Counted from the first letter of the stretch, positions 1 to 12,369 are shown. The stretch: DNA of 64,000 bases from Thereva unica (GCA_949987705.1 OX465283.1:163385850-163449849), one strand, 5' to 3'. Notes: a model not told the origin generated them from the letters alone. Numbers and translations: made by a program.

Positions 1-564
1 TAGAAACGAACGATATGATAGAATGTATTACGAATCAAAGTTTCAGTTACTTTCATTTATCCTTAAATATATTTTGAAAGCTGCTCGAAGTAATTTGTTG
101 TTTTTTATGGCCACCATTTATAAAATTTAATTAAAAGTTTTTCCTTAAAAAGATTTTTATAGCTGTTGTTGTAAAATACTAATATTTACCTTCCTTTGCA
201 TCTTCATAAACACTCTGACCAGTTATTTTATTTGTTTTACAGGCAACAAATCCTTTTCAAATTGTTAAAAATTAATCTTACACCCCGAAAATGATAAAAA
301 TTTATTCCAGAAAAAAAACTGGCGGCAAAACAAACCGAAGGCGATTTTTTGGCACTGTATTTAAAAGAATAATTCGAAATGGATCACATTCGTAATAATC
401 AGAGCATCCAACTGACAAAAATAAAACATTTGACATTTGTCTTGAGTGCTGCCAACCCTGAAGTCGGTCTTTTGTTGAACACATTTCTGTAAAACCATCA
501 TTAGTTTGTGACTCAGTCTTGAAAATTTTAATAATTTAACAATCATACTGAAAGAAGAATTAAA
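1..564. other. Upstream flank and 5' region of CCT1
   Basis: AT-rich sequence ahead of the CCT1 start codon. The short open frames here lack domains, splice logic or codon character, so I see no gene. The CCT1 5' UTR and promoter must lie in its last part, but no TATA box or initiator stands out. Confidence 0.5.
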
Positions 565-3371
565 ATGTCTACTGTAGCTAGCCCCCTATCAATTGCCGGA
601 ACCCGGCAGTCAGGAACTTCAGTTCGAGCCCAAAATGGTAAGTGGAGAAAAGTAATACATGCCCCCATCGGCGGCCATCCTTTATGCGGGAGACGAAGGA
701 CTTTTCTTGTAATTTTTTTGAATAAATTGAATATTTTCATGAATGCACTTAATAATAACTGGAGTTCATGGAACAAGATCATTTATTATTGGTGCTAATT
801 GTGTTATTTGCTAACAGATATTAGCTCGATATTAAAGGTTATGTACAATCCCATGATCCCACCGCATTAAAACACAGATGATTTTATTTTCTCGTTATTA
901 ACAAAGAAAACTTTATAAAATTGAATATATTTTTAGTTATGGCAGCTAGTTCCATCGCAAATATTGTTAAAAGCTCATTGGGACCAGTTGGTTTGGACAA
1001 AATGCTCGTAGACGATATTGGGGATGTAACTGTTACTAATGACGGAGCCACAATCCTTAAGCTTCTTGAAGTAGAACATCCCGCAGCCAAGTAAGTTGCT
1101 GTTTATTACATTTCAGGAGCACGGTATTATATCTTGAATTTGCAGGGTACTTGTTGAGCTGGCTCAACTTCAGGATGAAGAAGTTGGTGATGGTACAACA
1201 TCCGTTGTAATTTTAGCTGCAGAGCTTTTAAAGGTATTAAATAGATTGAAATAAAATTATAAGTATCCTCTAGTAGATAATAAATACATTTTAGAACGCT
1301 GATGAATTAGTAAAACAAAAAATTCATCCAACATCAATTATATCTGGATATCGGCTTGCGTGTAAAGAAGCATGCAAGTATATCTCCGAGCATCTTACAG
1401 CACCAGTCGATGAATTAGGACGTGAATCCCTTATTAATATTGCAAAAACATCGATGAGTTCCAAGTTAATAGGTGCTGATGCAGATTTCTTTGCCACAAT
1501 GGTGGTTGATGCCGTGCAATCTGTTAAGATAATTGATATCAGAGGAAATCCTGCGTATTCTATTAAGGCCGTTAATGTACTAAAAGCTCATGGTAAATCA
1601 GCTAGGGAAAGTGTGTTCATTCAAGGTAAGCATTTAAGTTTTAGGGTCACCCATAGATTACGTGAGGCGCTTTTTGCGATTTTATCGGAATTCAAGAATT
1701 CACTCGGTATCCACTCGGAACGGAAAGCAAGGCGCGAGCTAGTCGCTAGTTGCGGGTGTTCACGGCGTGAGGCTGGAGCCGCCTTGAAGCTTTCGTCGAG
1801 GCCAAGAACATTTTTGCACTTGAATTAATATTGGTTATTAATTCAAGTGCTAAGCCGTTTTCGTTTTCGCCTGTATGTCTGTAGGGAATCATGACTTCCA
1901 CCTGCATGCCACGGCCTGTCAGGCGGATACTTGAAGTATCGATCACTCTGTTAGACTGAGTTAAGCTTAGTCGACCCGGCCGATCTGGTCTGACAGGGCA
2001 CTGCCTACCGGCGGCCTGTAAGTGAATGGGGGTCTTTAGTGGAGAAACTCCCCTAGTGAGATTCGGCTCGACCCCCTCCCCCCTTATTGCCTCACGTAAT
2101 TAATGGACGACCCCTTAACAACTATTTAAAAGTCATTCACTAACAACTAAACTTTCAGGATACGCTTTAAATTGCACTATTGCATCACAGCAAATGCCAA
2201 GGAGAATCACAAACGCCAAAATTGCCTGTTTAGACTTCTCGCTGCAAAAAACCAAGATGAAGTTGGGTGTTCAAGTCTTAATCAATGATCCAGAGAAGCT
2301 TGAAGGTATACGCGCCCGAGAATTGGATATAACCAAAGAGAAAATACAAAAGATATTGGCTACTGGCGTAAACGTTATCCTAGTAACTGGAGGTATCGAT
2401 GATCTATGTCTTAAGTATTTCGTTGAAGCTGGGGCAATGGCGGTGCGTCGCGTCAAGAAATCTGATCTTAAAATTATCGCTAAAGCTACCGGAGCGCATT
2501 ACTTAACCTCCCTTACAAATATGGAAGGCGAAGAAAGCTTCGAGCCACAAATGGTTGGTGAAGCCGCGGAAATTGTGCAGGAAAGAATTTGCGATGATGA
2601 GCTGATTTTAATTAAAGGTCCTAAGGCCAGGTAAATAGAATATTTTTAATCTCTTGTTGTGTTGTATACTACATAGAACATTCTTTCCAAAATAGAGCTG
2701 CAGCTTCTATCATTCTCCGTGGTCCAAATGATTTCTATTGTGACGAAATGGAAAGATCAATTCATGATGCACTTTGTGTGGTCAAGAGAGTACTAGAAAG
2801 TAAAAAGGTTGTTGCCGGTGGTGGATGTGTTGAAGCTGCCCTTTCCATATACTTAGAAAATTTTGCAACATCTTTGGTAAATGAAATTTTAATAAAATAA
2901 TGCGAAAACATAATAAGAAAATTTATTTAATTCCAGAGCTCTAGGGAACAGCTTGCGATTGCAGAATTCGCTAAATCTTTACTCGTTATTCCAAAGACAT
3001 TGGCAGTTAATGCTGCTAAAGATGCCACTGATCTTGTTGCGAAATTACGAGCATATCACAATTCCAGTCAAACAAAAGTAATTTGCTTTATAGAAATATA
3101 TCAAACATAGATTTTAAAATGTTACTCTCAATTTCAGGCTGAACATGCCCACTTAAAATGGGTTGGCCTTGATCTATTCGAAGGAACAGTCCGAGACAAT
3201 AAGAAAGCTGGAGTTCTTGAGCCTGCAATGTCAAAGATAAAATCATTAAAGTTCGCCACTGAAGCAGCCATAACAATATTACGCATAGACGATATGATTA
3301 AGCTGAATCCAGAAGAGAAGGGTGGGCGTGGTTATGCTGATGCGTGCGCTTCCGGTGAATTGGATGGTTAA
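565..3371 (+). CDS. CCT1: T-complex protein 1 subunit alpha (CCT1/TCP-1 alpha), 8 exons
   Basis: Subunit of the cytosolic group II chaperonin TRiC/CCT, which folds actin, tubulin and other proteins in an ATP-driven double ring. Exons read from sense and splice sites: 565-637, 937-1090, 1146-1233, 1295-1625, 2159-2630, 2696-2876, 2937-3077, 3138-3371. All introns are GT-AG and the reading frame is kept throughout. The N-terminus [17 protein letters not shown] is that of insect CCT1. The ATP-binding signatures NDGATIL, GDGTTS and VAGGG are present, and the end reads GELDG before TAA. Length and order match the full family (about 557 residues). A variant poly(A) signal ATTAAA lies at 3528-3533. 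The fourth intron carries a Harbinger-like insertion, but splicing should be intact. Start chosen because the frame opens there with the family N-terminus. Identification is very secure. Confidence 0.97.
1644..2114. mobile_element. PIF/Harbinger-like MITE in CCT1 intron 4
   Basis: The termini are inverted copies of GGGTCRYCCATARATTACGTG. The element is flanked by TTA on both sides (1641-1643 and 2115-2117), a 3-bp TWA duplication typical of PIF/Harbinger. Its 471 bp have no transposase. The interior matches parts of the elements at 15000-16314 and 32695-33530. It sits in the intron 1626-2158 of CCT1. Confidence 0.8.
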
Positions 3372-3836
3372 GAAGCTTAATTCCGTGGGATGGCAATTTC
3401 TTTTTTGTTTCCATTTCTTCTCACACATTTTTTGTTTGTAACAAGATGTTTACAAATCTTCGAAGAGATTTTTACATTTCGTTTTAATTATTTTTCTCAT
3501 ACACCATTGTACTAATATAATATGCTAATTAAAAAACAAAACACAACTTGGCTTAACCAGAAGAAGTTTGAATTATTGCGTTATTCTACTATGTTCTAAT
3601 AGGAATACAGCCTTAGTGTGGGGTTGTCACGTCTCTTGTGAGTATTGTTGAATCCATCGTAACTCTTCGGTGAACCCTATTTTGTCTAAAGTCGTGCTGT
3701 TTGTCTTTTAGGGGTGATTAGGTTGGTTTTTGTGATTATCGATCTCATCTTGGGAGGGCACTGCAGCAAAAAGATGCCCAGAGGAAGGAGTCTTATGTTC
3801 ACTTTTGTGATGCCTTGTAGATGAACTCTTGACCTA

Positions 3837-4800
3837 CTAAATGGCCAAAAGTTTTTCGTCCAAGGTTACGCTGAGAAAAAGACTGATCAAGGCCATCGCT
3901 AGAAGTAAATCCGAACACTTGAAAGGGTTGGGCAGAGAAGCAGACTCGGATCCTGGGGTGGAACATATGGTTATGTCAGGGGTCAAGCGCTCTCCGCCGA
4001 ACACCGTGCACCGCGCTGCTCCAGAATAGAGGATACGACCTGTTTCCACAGAACGTGCGCACCGGTGTTCTACCTACCCTTCAGGTGGTTCTGTAGTAAT
4101 CGGAGAAGAGATTCTGGAGGCCGCAAGGCCCCTGACATGGATGATACTCCGAACAAAAAAAAAACAAGTTCGCTGAAGTCTTCGCAGCGTTCCTGACGGA
4201 GAGGATTTTTCCAGAGCGATGGAAACAGCAGAAACTCGTGGTCATATCTAAGCCGACCAAGACTTTAGAGACCCCTCGTCCTTAGTTACATAGGCAAGTT
4301 TTTCGAACGGGTGATCTGTAACAGAATAGGAAGGAGGCCTGTCGGACAAGCAAGAAAGCGGTGTTCAGAAAGGCAAGGTCAACGACTGATGCAGTCAACA
4401 TGGTGATGGGCATGGCAAGAGCCACCATAGAGAAAAATTACTAATAACCCTTGGTGTAAAAAATGCTGTACCTAGTGTGAATCGGAAGATTACCCGAGGG
4501 TGTTCGAGACAACAAGCGACCTCCAGGTCAAGTCCTGGGCCCTCTCGTGTGGATCCCAATGTATAACGATGTGTTGGGGCTTGGATGCCCTAAATCGAGT
4601 CGTCGCCGCCTAATGGGAAGGGTTTCGGGCACGAGGACCTGAAAGACGCAGAGAATGTCTTCTTTAACTGCTCGAGGTTTGCCGATGACAAGGCGGAATT
4701 TGAAGAAATGGCCGAGGCCAGAAGTAGTAGGAGCTTAATAAAGCTAACCCAACTCCGCAACGAAATGGTCAAAAGTTATAGTTCCGCGGGGAGAGTGGAG
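3837..4800 (+). pseudogene. Decayed R1/I-like LINE ORF2 (reverse transcriptase)
   Basis: A broken reverse-transcriptase reading frame. Recognisable pieces in order are a pre-RT linker with SKSEHLKGLGREADSDPG, then FPERWKQQKLVVISKPTK, then GKFFER, then a frame-shifted STTDAVNMVMGMARATIE, then a VPQG-like segment near 4510-4560. Several frameshifts and stops make it dead. It lies between CCT1 and the coiled-coil gene and has no host function. The clade (R1/I/LOA) is judged from remembered motif style only. Confidence 0.7.
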
Positions 4801-5835
4801 AGATGGAAATATTTTAGTTTCTTTCCTCAAGATCTTCGCGTGGATATCCCGGTTGTCGCAGTTATGATAAGTGCATCCTTCCTTATATTTTTTGGGGCTT
4901 TACGTTGTTCCTCAGGTGCTTCTTCTCCTGCCTTTTTAACTTCCTTTCCCGTTCTAGCTTAGTCCGGCAGACCCTTCTTTCCGAGCCTTTTCCCTCTTTG
5001 AAGGACCCGGTCCTTCTTCACCAGGCGCTTTCTCTGGCCGTTTCTCCTTTCTCTTTGGAGGCATTTTCCGGAGTTGTGTCTCCTCATCCGTCTGTCTAGA
5101 GCGCTTGTGGTCTTCTGAAGATCTTGTGACCTCCTTCGACTGCGTTGCAGCCGCCGCAAAGTCCTTTCTAGGGGTCCTTCCTGTGCCTTTTTTCCGGGCC
5201 TATTTCCTCCTGCCCCTTGAAATAGGTCGCTCTCATTATTCTAACAAGCACCACGAATGTGTGGGCGATGTTGTTCTGTCCATGTCCTCTTTGGACTCCC
5301 AGTATTTGGAAAGCGTTTTCCTCTTTTCTTAGTGCTCCCTCCCAGTATTGGATGTAGTAGGGGTAGGCTTGCCCTACATAACTGGAGCTGGTGCTACTAG
5401 ACCGTGCCTGTTCCATGATACGGTCCTCCGCGGGTTTTGTCTTGCCACCTTCGCGGATCTTTTAAACGTTGCCTTTTCTTCTTCTTTTGTTGGGTTCTGG
5501 TGATTGACCCCTGACACCTTTATTGCTAGTTTCAAGCCGTACGCCGGAGTCGGCGGTTCTTCCGTCGTTAAGGCGTACATCGCTACTCCGAGTTTAAGGT
5601 TTTTGGGTGTTCTTTTACGTCTACCCACCCAAAGAAAGACTAGAGAGTAGGAATAGCAACAGGGACCATTTCAAGGAGGGGATAGCAAGGGGGGAGGACG
5701 ACTGTCTGATACTTTTGATAACGCAATGCCCCGCAGACTTGTAGAGCGATAAGCCTAGTGACTGACTTTGAAGCAAATGTGTACGCCATACTGGGCCAGT
5801 GATGTCATAGCAGGGTGTGGCAAAGATCTCCATTG
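4801..5835 (-). pseudogene. Possible LINE ORF1/5' remnant, reverse strand
   Basis: Three adjacent reverse-strand frames (near 5374-5628, 5168-5416 and 4959-5159) are Lys/Arg/Glu-rich and together resemble a frame-shifted gag-like ORF1 of a non-LTR element. No zinc knuckle survives that I can see. The opposite orientation to the RT piece just upstream suggests a separate insertion. The call rests on composition and context only and could be wrong. Confidence 0.35.
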
Positions 5836-6321
5836 ATTTTCCTTAAATACGGTTTTAGCTATTGTTTATTAAATTGGTAAGGTTTTTTATTTAAAAATAT
5901 TCAAATCATCACCGTTTGGCACGAATTTAATAAAATCAGCGCATATTTACGTTGAAACGCTTCAATAGCCACCATATACACCGTTTTACCTCCTTGCAAG
6001 TAAACTTCGAAGAATTCACAAACGAAGTATTCAAAATACGGCTTTTATCCCTTAACCTAAATTCCATGTTTTTTCAAATATGTATGCCAAACGATCATTC
6101 GCAAAGGAACATTAATATCTGGAAACTAGCTTCAGTGATGGGCACATCTAGCATGCGACTGTAAAACGAACTTTCCGAAGCACATTTCAGCCTCACTCGT
6201 TCGTTCCCAAAATAGACGCTCTTCTAAATTTAGCTAGATACTGAAACGTTACAGTCGATTCTGTCATATTGAGTTGCAGTGTTTTTCGTCAAGATATCTC
6301 TCGTAATTAAATCTTCACAGA
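5836..6321. other. 5' flank of the coiled-coil gene
   Basis: AT-rich, with no recognisable gene. The start codon at 6322 is preceded by in-frame stops. The transcription start must lie in this stretch, but no core promoter motif is convincing. Confidence 0.4.
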
Positions 6322-7346
6322 ATGGCAGAGGTACAAACTTCAGATAATCTACCAATTACCACAGATGCGGCTCCCGAATCTGCTCCTCCAGTAGTGTCTG
6401 TTCCTGAACCTGCATCAGCGTCCATTCCTGAAGCAGCTTCTGTTGTTCCTGTTGTGCCTGTCGAGGTTGCTGAAGCTGCATCTACGTCTCAGACTGTTTC
6501 TGAAAATGTTTCAGTTAATGGGGCGGAAAATGTTCCAGTTAATGGGGCGGAGTCCTTTAATTCAGAGGAGATCTCTATTGATGCTAGTTCCGTTAGTGAA
6601 AAGGAAAAGGAACTTTTGGATATGGTTTTTAGTTTAGAAAGTGAAAAGCAAAGCATTTTGGAGGAATCTAGGACTAGGATTTCGCAGCTCAGAAATGATC
6701 TAGAAGTGAGTAATGTTGGAATAAACAAAGAAATTATTTTGTAGTTAATCTACTATCAGTAGAATCTGAATTCATAACGATTTTTTTTGTAGGAAAGCAA
6801 ATTCGAAAACGAGAAACTTAAAAAGAAAAACCAGCAGCTGGAGCAGAACTTAAAGCAGGCGCTAACATCCGGCATTGAGACTCCCAAAACCAAAAAAGAC
6901 TTGGACGAAGTTCTAATAAAAGCGAAAACATTACTCTTTGAAAAGACGAAAGTCTGTAAACAGCAGGAACAGCACATCGCAGTGCTGAAGACACAAGTCG
7001 ATTCTATCAAGGAAGTCTTAAATGTCACCAAGGAGATGATCAACTTAAAGAACACCGAGGCTGAACACTCACAAGCCAGAATGGAGTCCATGGATCTTCG
7101 TATCAAAGCGGAAAAGGACAAAAGTGGCCTTATAGAAAAGAAGCTAGATATTTCACAGAAGGTATACGAAAAACTTCGAAGGGAATATGATTGCCAGACG
7201 AATCTTTTTAAGGTTTGTATAGTATACAAAGAAATGTAGAATAGTTTTTTTATTAACAATTTCCAATTCTTTTGCAGGAACTAAAGCTGACATACGAACA
7301 GAAAATCAAGATGTTGACGGACACCATTGAGAAGTTGAAGAAATAA
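6322..7346 (+). CDS. Unrecognised coiled-coil protein, 290 aa, 3 exons
   Basis: Exons 6322-6705, 6793-7212 and 7278-7346 are all in phase 0 with GT-AG introns of 87 and 65 bp, giving 290 residues. The first ~90 residues are Ala/Pro/Val/Ser-rich and low-complexity, with a repeated short unit around (N)VPVNGAE. From about residue 95 to the end the protein is a long Lys/Glu/Leu coiled coil with heptad-like spacing, ending in a Lys-rich tail (IEKLKK). No signal peptide or membrane segment is visible. This suggests a structural or adaptor role, but I do not recognise the family and assign no function. The open frame, clean splice sites and coding bias make a real gene very likely. It lies between dead LINEs and probably has its own promoter. 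Confidence 0.85.
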
Positions 7347-7860
7347 GATTGATAACTGCATTTTCATATAAATTTAATACGTTGATTTTTATACAAATTG
7401 CATTGAGTTAGTTCTATGGACAGCTTACGAAATAAGTAGCGCGGCTTATTAAAAGTATATACTGAACATAGGTGATTTCTTCTTAATGTATTTAAACACA
7501 GATTCTACGGATTCCGGTATTTTGAAATGTCATCAGCCGCCATTTTGTATCACTAACGTTGGTTTGTTCTTATAACAACTTCCTTCTCTTGAAAAAACTG
7601 TTCAAGTTAATGAGTTACAGTGAAGAGAAGAACTACTTAATTTCGGCGGAACAGTCACTGTAGTAATAGCGATAAAATTCGGAAAGGGCACATTCCTATA
7701 GTGGCTTCAAGAGTTCATGTAGGCGCAACGGGGAGACCTCCTGGATCATTTATCGATCCTCAAAGAGCTGAACCTAGAGCCAATGATATCTTTGTCCGAC
7801 AACATTCCTGCGACTCTTGATTTTGACTAACCGTTTACGACGATTATTCGAAGTAGGTCA
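7347..7860. other. Intergenic, with repeat-like fragments
   Basis: 3' flank of the coiled-coil gene. A GCCGCCATTTTGTAT-type fragment near 7537 recurs in the repeats around 34020-34160, 49225-49250 and 60000-60160. No gene seen. Confidence 0.4.
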
Positions 7861-8700
7861 GAGTGGCAACATGGCAGGCCTCTCTTCAGAGGAAGCACGG
7901 CCTTTTGGTATACGGATGGTTCCTAAACCGATAAAGGGGTAGGGTTGGGTGTTTATGGCCCTAGGAGCAAAATATCCATGGCTCTGGGCACTACCCCCAC
8001 TGTATTTCAGGCCGAGGTACTTGCCATCCAGGTGTGTGCTCAGACTTGTATTAATAGAGCTCCAAATAGCTCTAACATTGTCATTATCTCCGACAGTCAG
8101 GCTGCATTGTTGGCCATTAAATCTCACAGGGTGTCATCAAGGACTGTCCTGGATTGTCTTCAATCTCTGAAATTCCTCAGCAGGAACAACAGTGTCACGC
8201 TGATGTGGATTCCGGGCCACGGAGGTCAGAATGGTAATGAAATTGCCGACAGCCTGGCTAGAGTAGGCGCAAACTCATCACCTATCCGTCCGGAACCTTT
8301 CTGTAGCTTAGCAAGCTGCCACGTTCGAACGGCCATCAAAAATTGGGTCGACCAGCTATTTCTTCATAGCTGGACAAAGACCCAGGGTGTTCGTCAAGCT
8401 AAAAGATTCATCCAAATCGATAAAGCTACAGCGGGCAAACTTTTACAACTCCACAGGTGGGAGCTAAAAATAATAACAGAGCTCCTGATGGACCACTGTT
8501 CGCTTAACTACCATCTTAACAAAATAGGTCTGGTGGACAACTCTGGCTGTCGGTTCTGCGGAGCAGCTCCCGAAACTGCGGAGCACTTGCTGTGCGACAG
8601 CGAGGAAGAGATTGAGCCTCCTTCATCGTGACTTCCCTACCCCCAGGGAGATTTGGGACAAAAATCCTAAATCAGTTTTAGGCTATATTAGAAACCTTAA
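7861..8700 (+). pseudogene. LINE ORF2 C-terminus with RNase H domain
   Basis: The open frame 7945-8631 has the RNase H core: a YTDGS-like start just upstream in another frame, FQAEVLAI with the catalytic Glu, ISDSQAAL with the catalytic Asp, WIPGHGGQNGNEIADSLAR with the terminal His/Asp motif. It is followed by a C-terminal CRFCGA...EHLLCD zinc-knuckle-like segment. This is the 3' part of an I/LOA/R1-type non-LTR element that carries RNase H. The frame is broken at both ends. It is not a host ribonuclease. Confidence 0.85.
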
Positions 8701-9093
8701 CCTTGATGGTTTTTAAAGACGGGGAAGGCACAATAGACCAAAGAAATAGGTCGCAGTGTCGGCAAAGGCACCTCTCAACAAGAAATAGAGATAAAGGCGC
8801 AACGGGTGCCATCACCGATAAGTTTAATGTCGAGATTTTGCACCTTATTTTTTTAAGGAATGAGAGGGTGAACACTGCGGCCAAGTTAGGCCTATTGTGT
8901 ATGTACCTAACTAGTGGGACAGCCTCCAGACTTCCGGGTGAAGTCAAGAAGGTCTCTGTTAAACGACTTCTTCTAAGGCAGATCAGAGCAGGGCATTCAC
9001 ATAGAATTTGTGTGGAAGTGTCGTAGAGCAGGCATTCTGTCTCTTGAAACAGTCTCAGGTTGTGGAGGTTATAACGCAGTCTTACATGGCCAG
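8701..9093. other. LINE 3' remnant / junction
   Basis: Continues the forward LINE remnant as a frame-shifted Arg-rich tail, then changes to reverse-strand LINE sequence. Nothing else is seen. Confidence 0.4.
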
Positions 9094-10560
9094 TCAGAGC
9101 AGCCTTAGGTCCGTGATAGGGGCTGTTAAGGCAAAGTGTCTTGTAAGATTTTTAACCTGTCTAAGACCTGGGACTGATTCCCAATAGGCTAGATTTAGTC
9201 CCTTAATCCACAATCCTTCTATCAGGGGCTTGGAGGTGGGCCAAGAGATGCCACAGAAGGGTTCTGGGCCCTGGACCAAAGTGTGAAATGCTTTTCCCTC
9301 GATACCCCAGTGTCCGGGGACCTAGCAGAGCGAGACCTCATTTCTTCTAGTCCAGGCTCTGGAGTGCGTCAAAATACCCTGCAACTATTTCCACGTTAGA
9401 AGTGCCTTGATGGCAGCTTGGCTCTCAGAATTTTTTTTAATGTTGACGCCTTTCAAACCTTTCAGCCTAGCGTAGGTAGCAATGGCTTTTATTTCAGTCT
9501 GGAGCACAGACCTCGAGACCTTAAAGCTGGATCGTGCGACACCAGCCCGCGTACCATGTTCCATCTTTGACCCGTCGGTAAACCAGTGAAGATGTTTTGG
9601 ATCCCTTATTCTACTGTTCCTCCCACTCAGAACGATCCGGGATAATCACCCTGAATATCATTTGGAACCTCAGTTCACCAACCATATGGTCGGATATGCC
9701 GCAAATAGAAATGTTTGCGGTAATGTTAAGGATATCCATGTGTCCTTTGACTGTATAGGGCCAGTTGGATGAGATGAGGTGCGGAATGCCATTTAATTTT
9801 TCAGATAGATCGGAAATGAACATGTTAAATAGAAGTGGTCCTAGGTGGTTGCCTTGCGGTACACCTGAGGTCACATTGATTTCTTGTGAAAGGAAACCCT
9901 GAAATCTTACCGCCTGAGTTCTTCCGTTAAGATAGGATGTTATCCCGAATCTTAATAGTTTCATAAATAAAATGTGGTGGTCTACCCGATCAAATGCCTG
10001 CTCAGTGTAGACAGCGTCAAACTGGTGGCGGTGTTCCATACCGCATAATAATTCGGATAGCAGCATCATAAGATTGGATGTGGTGGAACGACCTTTTCTG
10101 AAACCATGTTGCTGATCGTTCCGAACAATTAGAGGGGCAATCTTCTCATAGATAAGTTTTTCAAATAGTTTAGGGATAACAGAAAGAATAGCAATGCCCC
10201 TATAGTTGTCCACCGCATGTTTATCACCTGATTTAAAGATTGGTGTGAGGTAGGATTTCTTCCATACCGAAAGAAACTAACCGGCAGATAGGGACTTGTT
10301 AAAAATTAGGTGAAGAGAGAAAAGAATTAGTTGGGCGTGGTTCTGCAAAAAACTTGCAGGTAGCAGTCCGGACCTTGACCTTTATTGACCTCCAGATTTT
10401 TTAGACCAGTCATTATATCTTCATACGATAGAGATATATTGTCTATAAGGATAGCAGGTGTTGTAGAAGATGTAAAATGTTTCTTGGCGGAATTTACCAA
10501 GGACCAGAAATTTTTACCGCCTGTCAATTGATGACAAATATAACAAATCTTAGCACCAAT
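9094..10560 (-). pseudogene. Decayed LINE: reverse transcriptase plus RNase H
   Basis: Reading the reverse strand from 10530 to 9094: a pre-RT linker (NFWSLVNSAKKHF, then SYEDIMTGLKNLEVNKGQGPD), then RT motifs NYRGIAILSVIPKLFEKLI, QHGFRKGRSTTSN, a mutated catalytic region AFDRVDH, and SGVPQGNHLGPLLFNMFI (9611-10213). A degraded RNase H with VPGHWGIEG follows at 9094-9600. Frameshifts separate the pieces and the YADD motif is lost. It belongs to an RNase H-bearing jockey/I-like group by motif style. It lies just downstream of the BPHL-like gene on the same strand, with no functional link. Confidence 0.85.
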
Positions 10561-10606
10561 AGGTATTATGCCTTTATTAATATCATAGCGTAAAAAAATG
10601 CAACCT

Positions 10607-11604
10607 TTAGTTTAACAAAAACTTTGCTGCCTTCTCATTGAACTCACTTGCAAATTGAAGGTGAATATTGTGTTTTCCATTATCAAATTCGAAACATCTG
10701 CAAAAATGGCATTGTGTAAATTCCGCATTGAATTCAAAACAATAAAAATAAAATTACTCAGCGTTTGGAAGACGACCCAGTAAATATGGTATATGCTCTG
10801 AGGCGATCAGAGGATCCTTTTTCCCGTGCATTATTAAAACCGGAGCTTTAATTTTCGTAATGTCGTCCTTACATAAATTTCCGTTATTAGTTTTAAAAAT
10901 CAGCGACATTCCATCAACCCAGTTGGACCATATCGTAGCGAATTCTTCGCCGTATACTTGTTCCATAGGTTCTCTCATTTTTTTGGACCATTTGTTTACA
11001 TCACGAATATCTAAGTTAGTTCATAAAAATTAAAATTTCATTATATAGACCTTAAAGGAAAATAAATACTTTCTAACGTTTTCATCTCATCTGCATTTAC
11101 ATACGCCCCAGCACCCCAGATTACTAATTTCTCTACAGATTCTGGATGGCTAGCGCTTAAAATTAATCCTGTTATACCACCATCGCTCCAGCCTAAAATA
11201 GAAAATTTCGGCATCCCCAAGGAATCCATTAAACTTTTCGCGTGTTCGGCATCGCTTCTCAAGAAATTTACGTGAAAATTTTTCCCAAGCGGCAGGGATT
11301 TGCCATAACCTGGCGGATCCCAGGCAATTAATGTATGCCCCGGTAATAAATTTGGTAAATTCTCAATCTGTGGCTGGAAATCTGTCCATGCACTACCTAG
11401 AGCTCCCGGCATCAAGAGAACAGCCTTTGAACCTTGCCCGGATTTCACATAATTAATTTTTGTTCCGTTTACTGTGACTGAATCTTCGGTAAATTGCGAA
11501 CTGTAGCACATTTTCTTTTCTAATTGAAAAGCGTATGTTCTTTTTGCCAGTTTTATGATATTACGAAAAGAAATCATCATGAAATTATTATTTTTTTTAA
11601 CCAA
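10607..11604 (-). CDS. BPHL: BPHL-like serine hydrolase (valacyclovir hydrolase-like), 3 exons
   Basis: Alpha/beta-hydrolase of the biphenyl hydrolase-like family, known to cleave amino-acid esters and homocysteine thiolactone, often in mitochondria. Reverse-strand exons 11604-11070, 11010-10758 and 10697-10607 keep one frame and give 292 residues, the family's usual size. Visible features are an amphipathic, Arg/Lys-rich N-terminus compatible with a mitochondrial presequence, the oxyanion loop LLMPGALGS, AWDPPGYGKS, the nucleophile elbow GWSDGG (Ser), the acid in HGKKDPLI (Asp), and the catalytic His in GKHNIHL near the end. The exon 1 donor was placed at 11069/11068 because joining there restores NIRDVNKWS, a conserved family segment. 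A reverse-strand AATAAA lies at 10578-10573. The start could also be one of two Met codons 8-9 residues in. Identification is secure at family level. Confidence 0.93.
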
Positions 11605-11896
11605 AATATTTTTATTTGAACTGTCAAATTAAAAAAAAAGATTTGTTTTTAATTTTAGCCACGATGCGACGCCACTGATATTTTATCCAAATTCATACGT
11701 TCCTGTAAAGAATGAAACTTCCGTTTCTTTTATCAGTGATGATGTTTTGCTATTTATCACTTTTTATTTAAGAAATTTCTTATATAAATATTATTAATAA
11801 TTATTTTTACTATATCAAAAAACTGTTACATATATTTGCAGACGGAAAATCACTGATTGGTAGCTACAAATTTGGCTAGCGATTCCAAAATATTAA
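11605..11896. other. Flank of BPHL-like gene
   Basis: AT-rich 5' flank of the reverse-strand hydrolase gene. No gene or clear regulatory motif seen. Confidence 0.4.
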
Positions 11897-12201
11897 GGCC
11901 TCGATTCCCAGATCCGACGGGAGGGAAGTGAGTGCGGATTTGACACTTTGCGATTCTCAAATCCGCAGTCCCGGATTGGTTTAAATCGAAAATTCGGAGT
12001 GAAGACTCACGCGATAATGAAATATGCTATGTCGGATTATCTTAGGCGCATTTGTCGTTCAAATCCGCAGAAAATTTGTTGCGGATCACACTTTTACAGC
12101 GCGAAAAATGTCAAAAAGAAATTCGGGGTTGCGGATTTGAGAATCGCAAAGTGTCAAATCCGCAACTCACTTCCCCGCCGTCGGATCTGGGAATCGAGGC
12201 C
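11897..12201. mobile_element. 305-bp palindromic MITE, copy 1
   Basis: Begins with GGCCTCGATTCCCAGATCC and ends with its inverse. The flanks are TAA on both sides, a 3-bp target duplication. The arms extend inward through a second inverted segment around TTTGACACTTTGCGATTCTC. Further copies lie at 33558-33851 and 34204-34508, and an end fragment at 29137. Non-autonomous; the apparent 125-residue frame inside is a by-product of the repeat. Confidence 0.85.
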
Positions 12202-12369
12202 TAAATTTAAAAACATTTCACAGCAAAAAATCAGAAATTTATTCAAATTAAATATTGAAATTGGGGATTATATTTGTTTTAAAAGATTTGACAGTCTAAT
12301 GCTTGATTTCTTGCCCTGGTTTTAGCTCGGAGGAAGTTTATGCCTCGCTTAGCGTATAATATAATCACA

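Noticed and set aside
1746..1946. Reverse-strand frame within CCT1 intron 4
   Set aside because: It lies wholly inside the Harbinger-like MITE and has no domain.
7945..8631. RNase H-like frame as a host gene
   Set aside because: The C-terminal zinc-knuckle segment and broken upstream frame are those of a LINE ORF2, not of a cellular RNase H1.
11948..12325. 125-residue frame and its relatives at 33609 and 34215
   Set aside because: The frame recurs only because it lies in copies of a palindromic MITE. It is truncated by the element ends and has no transposase motif.
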